Below are positions 34,054-46,860 of a DNA stretch of 64,000 nt, in pieces. Within the stretch, counting starts at the first letter, position 1, and every line of letters starts with the position of its first letter. The translations under genes were made by a program, and so were the position numbers. The notes under the pieces are model-generated. The model had not been told where the DNA came from. It did no database searches and worked only from the letters and a program-made list of their open reading frames with translations. Source of the DNA: Solanum dulcamara (lineage: Eukaryota > Streptophyta > Magnoliopsida > Solanales > Solanaceae); assembly GCF_947179165.1 (NCBI RefSeq), contig NC_077242.1, positions 44,781,097-44,845,096 on the forward strand. Reading direction: 5' to 3'.

Positions 34054-34670
34054 TGATCTGTCGTGGATTTATGACATTTTTGATTAATAATTAGTTGTTT
34101 TTAAAGTTCTATAGCACATTTTAGCATATTTGAAGTGTTTTGCAGGAAAACAAAATTTGGAGACTAGATGTTGAAGATCAGATACTATAGTATATTTTTG
34201 GCCATCTATGAGACATTCTACAAACCGTGATTTGAAACATGATTCGTAGATGAAAATCATAGTTGAGCTTCAGAAGGTTTGAAAATTGGCTTGAGGTTTA
34301 CGAGTAAATAGGACGACCCGTAAATGTTTTTATGAGTTATAGTAAGGGTTCATGGTTGAATTTTAGAGAAGGGTTGAAAATCCTTGAAGTTATATGAGTG
34401 AACATGACAGGCCATGAAATGTTTTATGAGTCAAAGGCTTTGTGGTTGAGATTCAGAGAATTGAGAAAAAAGAGCCTGAGTTCTACGACTTGACAGTACA
34501 GGCAGTAAAGGGCTTCATGGATTGTAAATCTCATCCCTCAAAGAAGTACCAAGACCTAACATTTACTGCCATCTACAAGAGCTTTCCACGAGCTGTAAAC
34601 AGAACTACGATCCATACTTGGGTCCTTGAAAAGCTGCTGAATCCAATTTTCCTAGTTTGTTTTGGATAGG

Positions 34671-34682
34671 TTTTCTACATCT
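34671..34682 (+). promoter_or_regulatory. TATA-like box in Athila-like LTR
   Basis: CTATAAATACTT stands in the middle of the LTR, a typical place for the U3/R promoter. Based on motif and position only. Confidence 0.45.
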
Positions 34683-35270
34683 ATAAATACTTTTCCTATG
34701 ATTTATTTTATGTTTTATGCTTCATTTTTAATTTTGGGAATAGAAGGAAACAAGTTGTTTGATTCTATTATTGGATATTGGAGATTAATCACACATTAAT
34801 TTTTGACTTTTGATTTCAATTCAAGATTCCAGATTTTCAATATTCAATATGTAAGTGCATGATTACCTTTAATTTAATTATTATAAATTATTATCATACA
34901 AGCATGTGTAGATAAATCCACAATCAGGATTGTGGAAATTATGAAGAATTATCGAAGTAGACCTAATAACTAGTAATCCGTAAAAAGTGTACATGCATGT
35001 ATTAGTTTTTCCTTTATTTTGATTATTTTGTAATGGTGGCCAACGTTATAACTCTCCTTATTCCTACTTGTCTGACCAAAGGGGTAATGAATGGAAAAAA
35101 GGATTATACAATGAAGATTTGAGGCTATCAACCTTTATCTAATAACTTGAACTTACCTAGGGATATTTAATTTGGGATCAAATGTAAGGGTTAGTATAGC
35201 ATACACTAGTACACTAACCACGTTGCGAGGTAAAGTTTATCTATTTAGGCAATCATCCACTTTGGTGATA

Positions 35271-37430
35271 ATTAATATCACGACTCGAACAAGGGCCAAG
35301 CCATGACACGACGATCGGGATATGAGGGACCCTAACCAATCCATCTTAGCATACATCACATACATAAGGTAAAGAAACATAGTAAAATAATCGAAAGTAA
35401 AAGCTTAAGGGAATGGGTCTAAGGGATAAAAATCTCAATCGATGTCCAACCAGACTATATCACATAGCATCTAATCATGCCTCTAGTCTAATCTTTAATG
35501 GGGGTTTAGGACAAGCTTCCAGCTCATCCGAAACAATGAGAATGAAAGTCATGTCCTCCATAGAGTGAGGACTCACCAACTCTTATATATCTAAGCACTC
35601 TAACCACGAATCGGATGATCAGCGTCCGCCCCTACATTATGAGACAAAGGCAAAATATACGTTAGTACATCGAAGGTATTAAGTATGTGAGAAATGTAGG
35701 AACAAGTAATAGGACATGATCAATATGACATAAGATGCTTGACCAACATAATGAACATGAGCAAAGCTTAAAAGCATTTGAAAATATATGAAAAACTCAT
35801 GGTCAATGTATATCATAAAACTTCATCATAAACTCATAGCTTAACTTTCAACTTGTGTGGGATAAGACCTTTAACTGTTCTCTTAAGACCATGCGAACTA
35901 TAACATAGAATCCGATGTAATCCTCATCGATAAGGAGGAGGCTACCTTACCAGGGTATACTCCGTCATAATACTCAACTAAACTCGACTGTGCTATATGT
36001 GGATCCACTAGCTAGGCCGTAAGGGCAACCTACGTGGGCAACATCATTTGGGATATTAGGTTGCTACTAGAATTTTCTTGGGTAACTAACTGCATTACTG
36101 GACCGAATCCCACTTAGAAGTCCTCTTGGTGCTTAGTCAATATCCTAACGGAATTTATTAAAAACATGGTCATAACATTATAGGAAAATAGAGTAACTAC
36201 CAATCAATCCATCTTTATAAAATATATTAGGAGTAACTCATTAACTTTAGTGATTCATAGGAATCTATAACTTCGGTGAGAATTGTCCTTATCACCGTTC
36301 AAACATGATTGTGTGAGAATTGTACTTATCACACCATACTAACTTTATTTGATCATAATTGATCATCATAATAACTTCATCATTAAATCATAATCTCAAC
36401 TTTGAATCATAGAACTTTCCTTGAAAATCATTAAACTCATAATCATCTCATGAAAATCATCGTTAACTTTATAATCATAACTTGGAAATAGCTTTATGCA
36501 TGGGTATTCATAATTCAACTTAAAATCATGCAATTCATGTATAAACATGCTTAGGACAATCATTGATAACAATTCAAAATGAAATTGAAATAATCCAATG
36601 CAATTTATTAAAACTAGTTTTCATAAACCATTAAAAATTAAGGAAAACTTGGAGAAAACTTTGGGAATTCTTAGGTGAAAGGGACCCATGGATCAATCCC
36701 CAAATACCTTGATTTAATTTACTTATAATTGAAGAAAAAACCTTGGTGAAATATGAAACCCTAGCTTGAAACTTAGAGAAGAATCCTTGAGAGAGTTTAG
36801 TTCTTGCTTTAGGAGATTTTAGAAGAATGATTTAGAATTAGGGAATTTCGAAGGATTGGGTAGATATAGGCTTGAACTTAGCCTTAATTGTGTCTAGGTT
36901 GTTTGAACCAAACTTAGGAAATGACATAATTACCCTTCATTAAAACTGGAATTATGATCCTACAAAATGAATGTATGAATCGTTGAAAAAATGACGAGTC
37001 GCCAAGACCACTCATCTTGCAAGTCTGAGAAAAGGGCTTGAATTGAAGTCTCTGAAGTTATCATACGAGTAGTTTCTATGAATCTTATTCACAACTATGA
37101 GTCATCATTTTGAATCATCCTGTAGGTGTTAAACCCTGCAAACTTTGGAATCTCTGATCTCTATCTACGAGTCATATCTATGACTCGTCTAGAAGACTAT
37201 GAGTCATCATCTTGATTCGTCTTGCAGGTTTGAAAACCTGAAAGTTAATTAGCCTCAGAACTTCTTCAGAGACTTGTCCTGAACAAGTCCAAGGACAACC
37301 TCCATGACTCACTTCTACGAGTCATAGGAAACTCTACGAATCGTAGAGTGGTTCGTAGATATGAAATTTTTCCTTTTCTTGAGATTTCTCCTTCGTTCTA
37401 ACTTTTTGACTTTTCGAGCCTTATAATTAA
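35271..37430 (-). mobile_element. Solo LTR with ATTAA duplication
   Basis: LTR 35276-37425 (2150 bp), minus orientation, flanked by ATTAA at 35271-35275 and 37426-37430. Both tips are mutated (TGTCACGAC to TATCACGAC; TTACA to TTATA), consistent with methyl-cytosine decay. Nothing resembling a primer site or polypurine tract adjoins. It splits the Athila-like LTR. Confidence 0.9.
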
Positions 37431-37772
37431 CTTACAGTTATTGCATGCTACTCACTAGAAAAGGTTACTAATATCCGGTCTTACTAAGTATGAATTCATG
37501 GGCAATACAAAACCCCCTATTTATGTCTTTTATTGATTCTAATACTTGAAATTGTTACTTTGCTACTGGCTACTTGCGAAAATCATAAACATTAGTTTTT
37601 ATACAACACCTCCTTTCAAAAATAATACGAGTAAGATCCCAAATAACTATAATTGACCTATGTCTAAACCATATTCCTCGTAGGATCAATCCTAATTTTG
37701 GCTAGGTTCTATATTTGAACAACGACTAATTTATACTTCTTTTGGGGAGGTGTAATTTGGGCATATCAAATT

Positions 37773-37790
37773 TTGCCTACTTGCCTGGGA
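37773..37790 (+). other. Primer binding site, tRNA-Asp-like, decayed
   Basis: TTGCCTACTTGCCTGGGA aligns with TGGCGCCGTTGCCGGGGA, the tRNA-Asp-type site typical of Athila and Tat elements, with five or so changes, mostly at G or C positions. It lies between the LTR end and gag. Confidence 0.65.
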
Positions 37791-37897
37791 ATATGACTTT
37801 TTTAGATTAGATTAATTATGTTATTTGACTATTGTCATTATTTCCTTATTTGCGGTTTCTTTGTTTGTTTTTGTTTTGATTAGTTGAGAACTACTGT

Positions 37898-39580
37898 ATG
37901 CCAAATACATGGAGTCAAGACATACCCTTGATTCTATTTGATTATGAAATTCAAAGATTATTAAGAAAAATGTACAACAACGGTGGTCATAAAACAGAGA
38001 AAGAAGTTACAGAATGACTAAGGGTTGAGAAGGAAGAACAAAAAGAAGTAGATCAAATGACCAAACAACAACGCTAAGCTACAGCCGCTGCTGCAACTTA
38101 AGCTAGGAGAGATGAAATAGCTCGCTAAAATGCTTCAAATAATCAGCCCAAGAGGAGAGCATAACAACCACCCAGATAGATACCACAGTTAGGCATTTGG
38201 AATAACTATGGTGTGGATCAAGATGATGTTGGGACTATCGGTGCTATTGTGCTACCTCTACTGGCACTCAGAACAAAGTTTGATATCACAAGTAGCATGA
38301 TGCAAATGTGGGTATGAGAGGATTGTTCATAGGCAATTCAACTGATGACATGCTCATATGCATTTGAATAATTTCGTGAGTATTTGCAGGAATAATAGAG
38401 GAAGAACAAAATTGAGCCAAGACGTCATTGCATTGTGGTTATTCTCATTATCATTGGTAGGAGAAGAAACTCTTTGGTTGGCAAAACTCCTGTATAATTC
38501 AATTACTACATGAAGAGAACTGTGAGAGGCATTCCTGGAGAACTACTTTCCTCCATCCAAGAAGTTACAACTGAAAGATGAAATTTACAACTTTAGAAAA
38601 AGAACCAGAGATGCTTTAAATTAGACATAGGAAAGATTCACCAAAAAGCTAAGAAGAGTGTCAAATCATAGGATACCTGATGATTTGCTCCTAGAAATTT
38701 TCTATAAAGCATTGGATGCTAATGGTAAAGTAGTGATGGATACTATCAAAGATGGAGCATTCATGAAAAATACTTTTGAGGAAACGACGAAGTCTCTAAT
38801 AGGGTTATAAAAACAAATTGAGCTTGGCACATGAGGGATATATAAATCGCTAAGGGTACTTTGGTAGTAGCATCATCTACAGACTAATGAGAGTGAATGA
38901 GGAAATTAGATAGGAGGTGTCCAAGATGAAAACTTAATTTAGCCTTTATGTGAAACAATACAAAGACAATGGTCCAGAAAAGGTTAACGCAGTAGGACTA
39001 CATGGCATAACATGAAAATATGAGGACTACGAATATGATGAGGATGCTTACTATGTGAATGATTAGATCAAGGGTTTCTAGACTAATGCCCAAGGATCCA
39101 ATTAGGATACTTGGTGCCAAGTCAAGGAAATCAAGGTCGGAATATCAATTGAGATATTAACTTCAACTGGTATGGATAGAATGACCAAAACAAGGGCCAA
39201 GATAGAGATGGTGAGTGGATGAAGAGAGATAACTACAAAAAAGATAGAAGTGGTGCATATATTCCACCAGGTAATCACGATAGAGGATCAAGTTTCTCAA
39301 GGCTCGAAGATATGATGGCTAGGATTTTTAATGAAAGTCAAAAATTCTAATGAAAATATTAAAGAGTTGTGAGGCAACATATCAGGGATGAATCAGAAGG
39401 TGGAGTCGCATGCCATAACTATTAAACAATTTAAGCAACAACTTGTCCAAATGTCCACAACCTTGAACCAACACCAGAAATGGATATTTCCAAGCAATAC
39501 AGTCCATAATCAGAAAAATGAGGGGCAGTGCATGACAGTAACCACCCAAAGTGGTACACAGACTATGGATCCACTAATGT
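37898..39580 (+). pseudogene. Athila-type gag remnant
   Basis: Starts MPNTWSQDIPLI at 37898. Readable motifs follow: RTKFDITSSMMQM (about 38270-38310), a capsid core AFLENYFPPSKKLQLKDEIY (about 38530-38590), ERFTKKLRRVSNHRIPDDLL and FYKALDANGKVVMDTI (38630-38750), and a C-terminal frame 39388-39582 with MNQKVESHAITIKQFKQQL and GQCMTVTTQSGTQT. No zinc knuckle is seen, as usual for Athila gag. Many stops and shifts, no intact domain. It belongs with the protease directly downstream. Confidence 0.82.
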
Positions 39581-39589
39581 AGGTAATAG

Positions 39590-40201
39590 TGGATAAGGCA
39601 CATCACTTCGATTCTAGTGATGATGAGAGAGTTGTCCAATCAGAAGAGAAAGTTGATGGTGAGAAGTTGATTTAAAATCAACCTTAGAAAGGGGAGAAAA
39701 ATCTTCATGTGGCTACTACCAAGGAGAAAGAGGCCACTCAGACTCTAGCTCCCATGTCACAACCTCCTCCTCCATTCCCCTATATATTAAAAAACAAGAT
39801 TGAGGATGGGAAATATCATAAGTTTATCTCTATGTTGAAATAATTGTCAGTTAATGTCCATCTGATTAAAGCATTGGAGAAGATGCCTAGTTATGCGTAG
39901 GTTATGAAGGATCTTGTGACTAAGAAGAGGACTGAGAGTTTCGAACTTGTTGATAACTTAGATCATTGTAGTGAAATAGACACTTATTCTCTTATGCAGA
40001 AAAATAGGATCCTGGAGCATTCACTATTCCTATACTATTGGAGCTTTTAACTTCGCTAAAGCTTTGTTTGATATGGGTGCTAGAATTAATCTGATACCAC
40101 TAGTAACGTATCGATAATTGGGATTAGGAGCCCCCAAATCGACTATAATGCATCTACTTATGGTAGATCATACAGTGAAAAGGCTCGTGGGTATTCTATA
40201 T
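39590..40201 (+). pseudogene. Athila-type protease region, first part
   Basis: After a proline-rich PPPPFPYI stretch comes KYHKFISMLK, NVHLIKALEKMPSYA, MKDLVTKKRTESFE and a degraded protease start. The DLGA active-site word is decayed to DMGAR (about 40074-40090) in a shifted frame. The reading stops at 40201 where a solo LTR inserts and resumes at 55747. Confidence 0.78.
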
Positions 40202-40758
40202 TGTCATGACCCAAGCTAGGACCTAGGCCTGACATGATGATTAGGATCCCGAGAGACCCCAACCAAGCCTCTTGACATATCATATATGAGCATACATAAG
40301 GAAATCAAGAAAAAAATGTAAATCATGATTGCGGAATAGAAGTCTCAATAATGATCTCAAGATAGGAGAAATCAAGCTAAAATCTTCGAATGAATGGGAC
40401 AACATAGACATAATCAATCTAATATGCCCCTATTACAATGGATGGGTCTTAGAAAAAGTTTCTAGCTCACCAAAATATAAGGAATGTAAAGTCATAGAAA
40501 CATAGTGAAAATCTTAAGTGTTGCCCCATATTTTGCATAGACTAGTTTTATGTGAGTAGTGATGGTTGGAAATAGGTTTGGAAGGATTTGAAAGGACTTG
40601 GAGGCCAAATAATGAGTCATGGTAATCAACCTACTTTCTTAAGCTACCAGTTTAGATGTTTTACATAATTAAGCTACTTGACTAAATATCGAGCTTAAGT
40701 AGCAAGGATCACACAGGTTATTAAGGTGAGACTAAATTACGAACCTACTAAAAAAAAT

Positions 40759-40810
40759 AAGTAGGTGATGCACCTACTTCAAGTAGGTGATGCACTTACT
40801 TAGAATGTAT
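40759..40810. repeat. Hairpin-forming repeat, two units
   Basis: AAGTAGGTGATGCACCTACTT followed by a second diverged copy. The 3' LTR has one unit at the same place (49359-49385). Confidence 0.8.
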
Positions 40811-41044
40811 GGGCTGCATTTTTTAAAAAGGGCAAGTAGGTAACTACTTACAAACTTGTGGCATGAATTAAGTAGGAATTAGTGATTAATTATGATTAAT
40901 TAAGTTAATTAAACTACTAAGGGGGACGACCAAAACACGTGGCAATAGCTGATTGGCGTATGAGTTATAGAGGGACATATGTCCACAATGGAGACATGTC
41001 AACCACATGGACAGCCCATGGACACATGTCCACCACATAGGCAG

Positions 41045-41175
<131 letters not shown>

Positions 41176-42845
41176 ATTAATGACTAGGAGCTCATTGTTG
41201 GCTCATTATTCTTCTTCCTAAGTTAGAGAAAAATAGAGAGAGAGAGAGACATAGAACTTCAACCATGGCTAGCTGAACTTGTAACCCTAATTAGTGATCT
41301 AAAACTAATCATTACAAGGTAATTCCACCTTTAAAAAGTCTACAACAATGTGGGTTGATCCTAGGAGCAACAAAATTGAGTTAATTAAAGCCATCAAGTT
41401 TTAGCCAAGTTGAGGAATCAAATTATGAAGGTAAGGTCTAATCATGTTTTTACACATTCTAGTAAGGGTTTAGACGTATTGTAAATGTGTACATATAAAT
41501 TGAATCCATGAACTTATGAAGGTTGATGTTAAAGTATTGTTGAATCACATAAGGGGGCTGTTGTAGTTGTAGTTGATGAATTAATTTTAAATAGTATTTT
41601 GGTTATTGTTATCATGAATTATGTGATGTGAGTGAAGGAATTTAATGGTTAAAGTTGAGGTTGGATTCATTTTGTGGGCTGTTGTAGAACTTATGGTGAT
41701 ATTAACATAGTTTTCTTGCACGTGAATGAATAATGTTGTGGTCGCATGTGGGCTGGTATAAGTTACAAATTTGGATGAAAATATTGTATGAGATAGCATA
41801 TGAGAAGCATATATGGTTTACTTTGTATATTCGTAGGTGTTCGTATGACTTTCAGGCAGAATCAGAAATGCGTAAACTAAATTGTGTTGATTGTTGTTTG
41901 CTATTATGGCTATGGATTATGTGTTAAAAGTAAAGAGAATTGTATATGTTAATGTTAACTTTCTATTTGGGTCGTGTTGGGGACTTTTCTGGTACGTTGT
42001 TATTCTTCTTGGGCTCAAAAGATTAATAATAGCTAAAGATACATGTTGTGTTGCATGTTGGTCGAGCTGTTGTATTAACGGGTTATGATCAAATGTTATA
42101 TGTGGGCTTATTGGGCATAGCGTGCGGGCTGTCCGACGTGTTTTTAAGTCTTGTCTCGAATAGCCTCGATATGATATAGTACATGAACATATGGGTATTA
42201 ATATTGGCTTAGTTATTACGAAGTTGATCTGAATATAAGGGAAACGTCGCCTAATTTGCTAGAAAGGAGTTACTAATGTTAGAGTACATTATGGACCTTA
42301 ACGTAACTTAAGCATAGTTCTTGATATATTAATATAGGTGGAGATGCTTTGGGCAGCATATACGTGTCATGTGGCAAATAAGCGCTACAGGTATGTAAAG
42401 CTATCTCTCATTTATTTTGGCATGTCTTAGATATAAGTGATATATGATATGATCTTTGGGGGTAATTCCATTCATAAGCTCCGAGTATGATTCATGACTC
42501 TTATTCACTTCTTGACGGTAAAACTCTTAAAGTAGTTGAGCTATTGCCCTCAAGCCTTCTATATGTTGAATTGTAAATGGATGTATAAGCTCCTATTCCT
42601 AAGGACTCTACGATGACAAATGTCTCTGATTTCATAAGTTGTTTAGCATTATCTTGATACATGTCTATGATTTCTGAGGCTCCATTTGATATGGTCCCTA
42701 ATGACATTCAGAGGGTACTTGAGATGATTACTATCCTGATCTTCAAATGACAGTTCCTTATGATTGTTCTATAGAGTCTCAGATGATGATCTAATTGTAT
42801 ATGGTTGTTCATGATATTCTACTCGTTCATACCATTAATACATCT

Positions 42846-43112
42846 TTCAATGAGTGCCGGACCAGGTATGTTATCACGCGCAATTTACTATATTATCCAC
42901 CGAGTCCCTCACTAGAGGGCTGGGTACGCTATATGATGACATGATGATGCAATGACATGGTTATGGTACCGAGTCCCACGATGGGCCGGGTATGGTAAAC
43001 ATCTACATAATTTCATTTACCGAGTACCTTACTAGAGGGCCGGGTACCATATATATATATGATAATATAATGATACAATTATGGCACCGAGTCCCATAAT
43101 GGGACGGGGACA
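42846..43112. repeat. Array of CCGAGTCCC-GGCCGGGTA motifs
   Basis: Five imperfect copies spaced about 60-75 bases (42846, 42899, 42968, 43019, 43086). Each pairs a CCGAGTCCC half with a GGGCCGGGTAC half across 5-15 bases. The 3' LTR has the equivalent series at 50684-50956. Similar motifs lie in the other long LTRs. Confidence 0.7.
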
Positions 43113-43839
43113 GTTTATGATAATGATATGCATGATTTGTTTTGTAAAAGATAGGTACAATGAGTTCTTGATTATTATACTTATTTCCTGGACTCTCTAC
43201 TTCAGTTATGATCTTTCTATTTTATTTCATGCTTTACATACTCGGTATATATCTTTACTGACCCCCTTCCTCGAAGGGAGGGGGGCTTCATTTCATGCCC
43301 GCAGGTACAAGTACTAGCTTCGGTGATCCGCCAGCCTAAGATTCCTACTCAGCTATTTTAGGGTGCTTCTTTGTGTCGGAGCCTAGACTTGTGGTATAAA
43401 CCCCTTTTTGATATATACATATGTTTATTCAGGGGTACGGCGGGGCCCTGTCCCGCCATATGCTACTATTGGTACTCTTATAAGTCTGTAGACATATGTG
43501 TGGGTTGTATATAGATGATGTTCAATGGTGCTAGTATGACTTATGTTTTGGGACATTCCCTTTCGTAGTAGCAGCCTTGTCGGCTCGCGTATACGTATAT
43601 AATGGGATGACCCCATACGCTATGACAGCCTCGTTGGCTTATGTCAGCGTTACCTATTGATAAGTTGTGACTCCTCAGGAGATAAGTTATGTTAATACAT
43701 GAATATGTGATAGTTTAGAGATAATATTCTATTTCCTTACATTCTCAATTATGCGTGGTTTGATTATAGTTAGCAGGGGTGTACGCGAGTGTCCATTTTG
43801 GACAACAGTTACGGCCTACAGAGTTGGGATGTGACAAAA

Positions 43840-43855
43840 GCAGAATTAAAGCAGT
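43840..43855 (+). other. Decayed primer binding site of element E
   Basis: AGCAGAATTAAAGCAGTTC aligns with the AAGTGGTATCAGAGCAGTTC of the young element, with several substitutions in the tRNA-Met-complementary part. Its position right after the LTR end supports the call. Confidence 0.6.
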
Positions 43856-44039
43856 TCATCCTCGGAGTGTCTACAGACTGTGTCTAATAGAGTTTTGTTT
43901 ATCGGTGTGCTGTGCACCATATCTATAAATAGGAGGCTACAGGACATTTAGGATGTTATCTTTTCTTTTATTTTAAATCGTGCGATGGAGCTGTATTATC
44001 AGGACAATTCCTCCCTACCGGATTATTATGTTTACGATG
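43856..44039 (+). other. Leader of element E
   Basis: Contains GTCTACAGAC, TAATAGAGT, the hairpin-like GGTGTGCTGTGCACC, and GGCTACAGGACATTTAGGA, in the same order as at 6080-6175 on the minus strand. Likely leader RNA between primer site and gag. Confidence 0.5.
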
Positions 44040-45479
44040 ATGCCTCTAAGGAAAGAGACAATTACCTAGAAGGACAAGTCAGTAGCGAGAGAAACTAGCC
44101 AGACCCCGAGAGTTACTAGGGCCCATTCCCAGTCCGTGTTGGAGATTATGCTCCAGTCGGTGAGCTCTACTACACCGCCACCACCAGAGAAGCTTAGAGC
44201 AGCAGCATATGCAACTAAGGATTAGGGGTGGCTTCACCGCCAGATCCAGAGGCTCTAGTGCCTGAGCCTCTAGCTCCCTGGCCAAGGGCGGAGGATAGGG
44301 CCATGAGACACACAGTTCAGTTATTGATAAGATTAATGGCAAGGCAGGCTCGTACGCATGGGCTACGAATAGATTATGTGAATAGATATGATAATTTTAG
44401 GGCTCATGATGTTTTGACTTTTAATCCCCTAGAGTTCTATGGGTCGAGGTCTGTGGATGACCCACAGGAGTTTATTCGATAGGTGTAACATACGTTAAGG
44501 ATAATTAGGGCTTCTGAGACTAAGTGTATTGAGTTAGCTTTATATTGGTTACATGATACAGCTGTTAATTAGTATGAATCTTGGGAGTTATCTAGGGGCG
44601 AGGGTGCTCCTCCAACAATATGGGATGAGTTTGTGGAGGCCTTCCTTGGTCACTTTCTACCTCCAAAGATGAGATGATCCAGAGTTGATAGATTCTTACA
44701 TTTGAGGCAGAATGGCAAGAGTGTTCGAGATTATAGTCTTGAGTTTGATTCATTGGCGAGACATGCACCCACTATTGTAGCTGATATGGCTGATAGAGTG
44801 CATTATTATGTGATGAGGCTGGATTATTATTTGATTGACAATTGTATGGCAATGGCTTCTCATCTAGGTATGGATATTGCTCGGGTATATGCATATGAAA
44901 AGGGGGTAGAGGACCGACACAGAGGGCATCAACTCGATAGAAATAAGGACAGAGGCCAACATAAAAGAGCTAGATCGATTGGTTATTCGGGTGAGTTTCG
45001 AGGCGGGTAGCCTCAGCAGTATAGTAGGTATCCTTCTCAGCCAACCCGGAGTGTACCCCCATAGTTTATAGGTAGGAAATTCGATAGCGTAGGATATTCA
45101 GGAGAGCCGGTTAGAGCTCCAGGGTTTTGGGTTCACAAATGAGCAGAGGTTTGCGCTAGTTAAGGCCACCTTTGCCTCGGTGTTCCCATTGTGGTAGGCC
45201 TCATTTTAGGGAGTGACATTTTGTTACCGGTGCTTGCTTTACTTACGGCCGTCAAGGCCATGTTATGAGGGAGTGTCCATTCGGGGGTAGTCTAGGAGGT
45301 GCAGTTCATCCTACTAGGTCAGTTGCTGGTTCATCTTCTTTAGTGGCTATGCGCCCTATGGGGCAGGATATTCAGAAACTAGTAGGCCATGGTAGAGGCT
45401 GTGGTGGAGCATCCAGTTTTAGCGGCCCTTTGAATCGCATATATGCCTTGGCTAGTAGACAGGACCAGAAGGCGTCATA
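44040..45479 (+). pseudogene. Gag of element E
   Basis: Starts MPLRKE at 44040. Capsid words: LTFNPLEFYGSRSVDDPQEF (frame 44228-44482), YESWELSRGEGAPP (about 44575-44615), FVEAFLGHFLPP, and LRQNGKSVRDYSLEFDSLAR (frame 44702-45010). A basic region RHRGHQLDRNKDRGQHKRAR follows. Two CCHC knuckles lie at about 45180-45285: CSHCGRPHFRE has lost its last Cys, and CFTYGRQGHVMREC has Tyr for the second Cys. The tail NRIYALASRQDQKAS (to 45479) leads into protease. Several stops interrupt it, so no functional capsid is expected. Confidence 0.88.
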
Positions 45480-45985
45480 AAATATAGTTACACATATATT
45501 ATTGATTTTCTCTCGGGAAGTAGCATTGATAGATCTAGGCTCCACCTTATCATATATATCTCCCTTTGTTTCCAGTAGGATTTGGAATAAAACTTGAGTT
45601 AATAAAACCATTTGAGGTAGCCACACTAGTAGGAGACTTTGTTATAGTAAAACAAATATATAGAAATTGCTCGGTGGATATATATAGTCGTCATACCTTG
45701 GATAATTTAATAGAGTTAGATATGATGGAGTTTGATGTTATTATGGGTATGGACTGGTTAGCCTCTTATTATGCTAACGTTGATTGTAGACATAACATGG
45801 TTCGGTTCCAATTCCTAGATGAGCCAATTACCGAATGGTTGGGAAACACGACATCGCCGAGGGGTAAATTTATTTCATACCTCAAGGCAAGAAAAATAGT
45901 TAGAAAGGGTTATATTTATCATATGATTCATGTGCATAACCTGGAGGCAGAGTACCGACTCTTCAGTCAGTGTCAGTAGTCAATG
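45480..45985 (+). pseudogene. Aspartic protease region of element E
   Basis: The active-site word IDLGSTLSYISP is readable at about 45527-45565. A one-base shift then leads to frame 45566-45979 with GIKLELIKPFEVATLVGDF, RHTLDNLIELDMMEFDVIMG and MDWLASYYANVDC, ending SPRGKFISYLKARK. The family's DPGS or DLGS active site is thus retained, but the frame is broken. Confidence 0.85.
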
Positions 45986-46860
45986 AATAGCCAGATATAT
46001 TCCCTGATGAGCTCCCAGGTCTTCCTCCTGAATGGGAGATAGAGTTCACTATAGATGTGTTACCAAATACTCAGCCCATATCTATCCCTCCCTACAGAAG
46101 GGTACCCTTTGAGCTGAAATAGTTTAAGGAGCAACTGGGAGATCTATTAGAAAAGGGATTCATTAGGCCCAACACATCACCATAGGGAGCACAGGTACTA
46201 TTCGGGAGAAAGAAAAATAGGTCACTGCGAATGTGTATTGATTATAGATAACTGAATAAGGTAATAATAAAGAATAAATATTCTCTCCCCAGGATTGATG
46301 ATTTATTTGATAAGTTGCAGGGTGTTAAGTGTTTCTCGAAGATAGACGTGCGGTCAGGCTATCATCAGGTATGGGTAAAGGAAGTAGATATTCTAAAGAC
46401 TGCGTTTAGAACCCGATACGGATATTATGAGTTTAGAGTAATGTCTTTTGGGCTGATGAATGCTCCAGTAGTGTTTATGGACCTAATGAACTGGGTGTTT
46501 AAGCCATTCCTAGACCTGTTTGGAATTGTATTTATTGATTATATTCTGCTCTATTCACAATCAAAGAAGGAGCATGCAAATCATTTGAGGACGGTACTCG
46601 GGGTGCTCCAACACCAAAAGTTGTACGCTAAGTTCTCTAAATGTGAATTCTAGTTGACTTCAATAGCATTCTTAGGGCATGTTATTGGAGCTGATGGTAT
46701 TCGAATAGATACACAGAAAATTAAGGCCGTAACGACTTGGCCTAGACCTACGACACCTACTGAGGTACGTAGTTTCCTGGGGCTAGCAGGATACTACAGG
46801 AGATTCGTAGAGAAGTTTGCTTCTATTTCAGCGCCTTTAACAAGGTTAACATAGAAGACG
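45986..46860 (+). pseudogene. Reverse transcriptase of element E
   Basis: Readable parts: FPDELPGLPPEWEIEF-like start near 46000, PISIPPYRRVPFELK, LRMCIDYR followed by a stop, [38 protein letters not shown] and [20 protein letters not shown] (frame 46315-46653). The catalytic FIDD box is FIDY, so the second aspartate is lost. CEF is followed by a stop where tryptophan is expected, then [20 protein letters not shown] and [19 protein letters not shown] (frame 46654-46854). Confidence 0.9.

Larger units (their letters stand above)
34054..37768 (+). repeat. Athila-like 5' LTR (split)
   Basis: Proposed start TGATCTGTCGTGGATTTATG, which resembles the minus-strand LTR start TGATCTTGGGTACATTTATG at 61356. 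The end lies four bases before the primer site. Removing the inserted solo LTR and one duplication leaves about 1.56 kb, reasonable for Athila. TATA-like CTATAAATACTT lies at 34671-34682. Frame 34442-34669 is part of the LTR, not a gene I recognise. The exact start is inferred. Confidence 0.6.

Noticed and set aside
42846..43112. CRISPR-like array
   Set aside because: Spaced repeats are imperfect, within an LTR of a plant nuclear retrotransposon, and present in both LTRs with the same spacers.
44079..44342. 87-codon frame antisense to gag of element E, and a similar one at 45372-45626
   Set aside because: Shadow frames on the opposite strand of clear gag and protease coding remnants.
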